DNA from: DASUFI01 sp036274635
Lineage (GTDB): Bacteria; Planctomycetota; B15-G4
NCBI GenBank assembly: GCA_036274635.1
Contig: DASUFI010000027.1
Coordinates: 1-16,563, forward strand
Length of the DNA: 16,563 nt
Direction: 5' to 3'
The notes under the pieces are model-generated. The model was not told where the DNA came from and did not search any database. It saw only the letters and a list, made by a program, of their open reading frames with translations. Positions 14,506 through 16,563 of this stretch are shown here, piece by piece. A program made the translations under genes and the position numbers. The first letter of the stretch is position 1, and each line of letters starts with the position of its first letter.

Positions 14506-16206
14506 TCAGCCGCCGTCGGGGAGTGGGGCGCCGACGCTCTCGGTCACGCGCGTGTCGATCTCGCGCGAGAGCTCCAGCGCGCCGTCCGCCAGCGGGTCGA
14601 GCAGCAGGCTGCGGTCGCACAGCACGCGCGCGTCGTCCAGGTCGCCGCGGTCCATCGCCTCGCGCGCCTCGTCCAGCGTGCGCTTGGCGTACTCGACGCG
14701 CGCCAACGACCCGGCGTTCCTGCGCATCTGCTGCGTGTCGTCCTGGCTGTCCTTGACGTAGTGCTCGCCCGACTCGCCCGGCTCGCCGTCCTCGAGGACG
14801 TGCGGCGTCAGCAGCACGATGATCTCGTTGCGCTGCGTCACCGTCTCCTCGGACGAGAACAGCCAGCCCACGCCGGGCAGGTAGCCGAGGATGGGCACGC
14901 GCTTGGTCGTGTTGATGTCCTTGGTCTCGATCAGGCCGCCGATGACCACCGTCTCGCCGTCGCGCACCATGATGTTGGACGTGACCTCCGAGGTCTGCTC
15001 CGTGGGCAGGCCCGTGGTCTGGTCGACGATGCCGCTGCTGCGCTGCGGGTGGATCTCGAGGCGCACGAAGCCGTCGTTGCTGATGAAGGGCCGGAAGCGC
15101 AGCTGCGTGCCGACCTCCAGGAACTCCACCGTCTGCTGGCTGACGCCCTGGCTCACGGTGGTGCCGCCGAAGTAGCCGAGGCGACCGCCGATGATGATCT
15201 CGCCGCGCTGCTTGTTGAGAGCGAGCACCTTGGTGTTGGCCAGCACGTTCGTGTCGGTCGTGCTCTGCAGGGCCTCGAGGAAGGCGGTCACGTTGCTGCC
15301 CACCCACCCCAGGCGCAGGCCGTCGCCGTTGTCGGTGAAGCCCGACTGCGAGGCCGAGGCCGTGTTGAAGGGCGTGAGAAAGGGCGCGCCGGCCGCGGTG
15401 CCGGCCGGACCGAACTCGCCCGGCACGAAGTTGGGCGAGGCGCTGTACACCTGGCCCTGCGCCGAGAGGCTCTCGAAGTCGTCCATCGCGCTGCCGGCCA
15501 GGATGTTGAAGTCCACGCCGAACTTGTTGGTCTCGTCCAGGCGCACCTCGAGGATGGTCGCCTCCACGAGCACCTGCCGCGGCCGCTGGTCCAGGTCGCG
15601 GGTCATCTCGATCATCTTGTCGATGGCCTGCTGGTTGTCGATCACGACGAGCGTCTCGGGCATCGCGCTCGACAGGCCGCCGGTGGCGTCGGCGCTGCTG
15701 GGGATGTCGGCCTTGGGGGGCTCGGACACGACCAGCCGGCCCTGCGGCGAGAGGAACTGCGTGAGGAACTTCTCCAGCTCCGCCACCGAGACGTAGTTGG
15801 GCCGGAAGACGTGGTTCACGAGCGGCCGGCGGATGAGCTCGTACGAGGCCGCGGGCAGCACCTGGTAGACCTTGCCGTCGAAGGTCCACGCGTAGCCCAG
15901 CGGGCCCAGCACCCAGTCGAGCGCCTGCTCGAGCGTGGCGTCGTAGAAGTTGGCCGTGACGGGCACGTTGGTGTCGACGCCGGCGACGATGTTGACGTGC
16001 TGGGTCACCGAGATCATCTCGAGCACCGTGCCGAGCGGCTGCGCCTGGACGCTCAGGTTCACGAGGCCCTGCCCCGCGTCCTGCGCCTCGCCGGGGCCGG
16101 CGGGCGGCGCCGGTGCGGCCGGCGCCGCGCCCCCCGGATCCTGCGCGTCGGCTGGGGCGGCGAGCAGCGCCGCGGCGAGGCACGTCGAGACGAGGGTCCG
16201 GTACAT
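14506..16206 (-). CDS. Secretin (GspD/PilQ family outer-membrane channel)
   Basis: This forms the multimeric outer-membrane gate through which the substrate or pilus leaves. The 566-residue product starts with a signal peptide (MYRTLVSTCLAAALLAAPADA, cleavage near 21-22), then a Pro/Ala linker to 44. Next comes an N0/STN-like domain at about 48-118 (LGTVLEMI, VPVTANFYDATLEQALDWVL) and one N1-type domain at about 130-208. The secretin domain spans about 210-470 (VLVEATILEV, NTKVLALNKQ, and the signature VPILGYLPGVGWLF at 437-450, then EIIVLLTPHV). The final 95 residues form a charged helical tail that resembles a TPR unit. ATG 16206 is chosen for the signal peptide; a GTG at 16242 in frame lacks a ribosome site. 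Having a single N1-type domain is closer to MshL/PilQ-like secretins than to classic GspD, so I give no symbol. Confidence 0.93.
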   Translation of the reverse strand: MYRTLVSTCLAAALLAAPADAQDPGGAAPAAPAPPAGPGEAQDAGQGLVNLSVQAQPLGTVLEMISVTQHVNIVAGVDTNVPVTANFYDATLEQALDWVLGPLGYAWTFDGKVYQVLPAASYELIRRPLVNHVFRPNYVSVAELEKFLTQFLSPQGRLVVSEPPKADIPSSADATGGLSSAMPETLVVIDNQQAIDKMIEMTRDLDQRPRQVLVEATILEVRLDETNKFGVDFNILAGSAMDDFESLSAQGQVYSASPNFVPGEFGPAGTAAGAPFLTPFNTASASQSGFTDNGDGLRLGWVGSNVTAFLEALQSTTDTNVLANTKVLALNKQRGEIIIGGRLGYFGGTTVSQGVSQQTVEFLEVGTQLRFRPFISNDGFVRLEIHPQRSSGIVDQTTGLPTEQTSEVTSNIMVRDGETVVIGGLIETKDINTTKRVPILGYLPGVGWLFSSEETVTQRNEIIVLLTPHVLEDGEPGESGEHYVKDSQDDTQQMRRNAGSLARVEYAKRTLDEAREAMDRGDLDDARVLCDRSLLLDPLADGALELSREIDTRVTESVGAPLPDGG

Positions 16207-16307
16207 CAGATTGATTCCATCCGGGACGGTTCGGCGGACCACCTCATCGGAAGCCCGGTTCGCGGGGCTTGAGACCGGCCGGGATCAGCCGTCCGCGGCG
16301 GGCGGAA
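16207..16307. other. Spacer between the partial gene and the secretin gene
   Basis: This is a 101-base non-coding spacer within the secretion operon. AAGCCC (16251-16256) and GGGCTT (16265-16270) form a perfect 6-bp stem with an 8-base loop. It could shape the secretin mRNA leader or attenuate read-through. No promoter was recognised on the minus strand. Confidence 0.3.
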
Positions 16308-16563
16308 TCAGCGGGCGGCGGGCATGAGGGGCATGTCCACGGCCACCGTCGCCCGTGAAGGCGAGGTCAGCAGGATGCGCCGCGCCTGGACCTCGGTGAG
16401 CTGCCAGCCCTGGATGATGTCGCCGACGAAGTGCATCTCGCCGTCGATCACGGCCAGCGGGCGCTGGGCGGAGGGCATCGTGGCGTTCAGGACCATGTTC
16501 GGCGGGGCAACGTCCGAGCTGACGCTCACCGCGCCGCCGCCGCCACTGGGCATGCTCCCGTTC
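16308..16563 (-). CDS. C-terminal part of a GspB/MshK/PilP-like assembly protein (cut by window edge)
   Basis: Only the last 84 or so codons are present, and the frame is open through the right edge. A possible internal ATG at 16553 is followed by a glycine/serine linker. Residues from NMVLNATM onward read like the small beta domain seen at the C-terminus of GspB, MshK or PilP/GspC proteins: PLAVIDGEMHFVGDIIQGWQ, then LTEVQARRILLTSP, i.e. an 'Ala-val-Ile-x-Gly ... Gly-Asp ... Gly-Trp ... V-x-L' pattern. In those systems the protein links the inner-membrane platform to the secretin. Position directly upstream of the secretin gene (101 bases) supports this. The resemblance is by pattern only and the N-terminal part is unseen. 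Confidence 0.6.
   Translation of the reverse strand, partial: NGSMPSGGGGAVSVSSDVAPPNMVLNATMPSAQRPLAVIDGEMHFVGDIIQGWQLTEVQARRILLTSPSRATVAVDMPLMPAAR

Noticed and set aside
16207..16242. GTG start for the secretin at 16242
   Set aside because: It would put 12 polar residues before the signal peptide and has no ribosome site; ATG 16206 opens directly on the signal sequence.

Overview
The window is a very GC-rich (by eye around 70%), densely coded stretch of bacterial chromosome. Twelve complete protein genes and one gene cut by the right edge are supported. I see no tRNA, rRNA, CRISPR array, transposase, phage gene or origin. Most genes have clear housekeeping identities. The organism looks like a Gram-negative, diderm bacterium, because an outer-membrane secretin with a signal peptide sits beside a GspE/GspF pair. 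The high GC, the PurS-PurL fusion with a separate PurQ, and the gene order would suit a deep-branching lineage such as a high-GC planctomycete or a related environmental phylum. That placement is a guess and cannot be settled from this sequence.

Layout, left to right. Positions 180-3215 (+): clpP, clpX and an rlmN-type radical SAM rRNA methyltransferase, closely spaced and probably one operon (proteolysis and translation quality control). Positions 3232-4565 (-): an ECF sigma factor followed 5 bases later by its membrane-anchored zinc-binding anti-sigma factor, a typical two-gene extracytoplasmic stress module. Positions 4666-5709 (-): accA, the carboxyltransferase alpha subunit of acetyl-CoA carboxylase. 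An intergenic region of about 218 bases then separates it from the divergent purL-purQ operon (5928-9661, +), in which purL carries a fused PurS-like N-terminus and overlaps purQ by an ATGA junction. A small two-helix membrane protein follows (9730-10020, +). It converges on an argE-like M20 deacylase (10031-11173, -).

From 11367 to the right edge, all on the minus strand, lies a secretion or pilus assembly operon. In transcription order it reads: a partial GspB/MshK/PilP-like protein, a secretin, a small STAS-domain protein, a GspE/PilB-type ATPase and a GspF-type inner-membrane platform protein. The last four are separated by one base or overlap, so they are very likely translated as a unit. 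The STAS protein inside this machinery is unexpected.

The most striking non-coding structure is a roughly 123-base imperfect palindrome at 11243-11365, between the gspF stop codon and argE. Its two arms can pair at 38 of 39 stem positions in a plus-strand RNA, around a second perfect 8-bp inner hairpin. No coding feature explains it. It could be a palindromic mobile or repeat element, a transcript-end structure or a structured RNA. Apart from this, the most noteworthy points are the tandem PurS-like units on PurL, the helical tail on the secretin, the missing N-terminal segment of GspF and a possible leaderless argE transcript. I found no evidence for a wholly new defence or metabolic system here.
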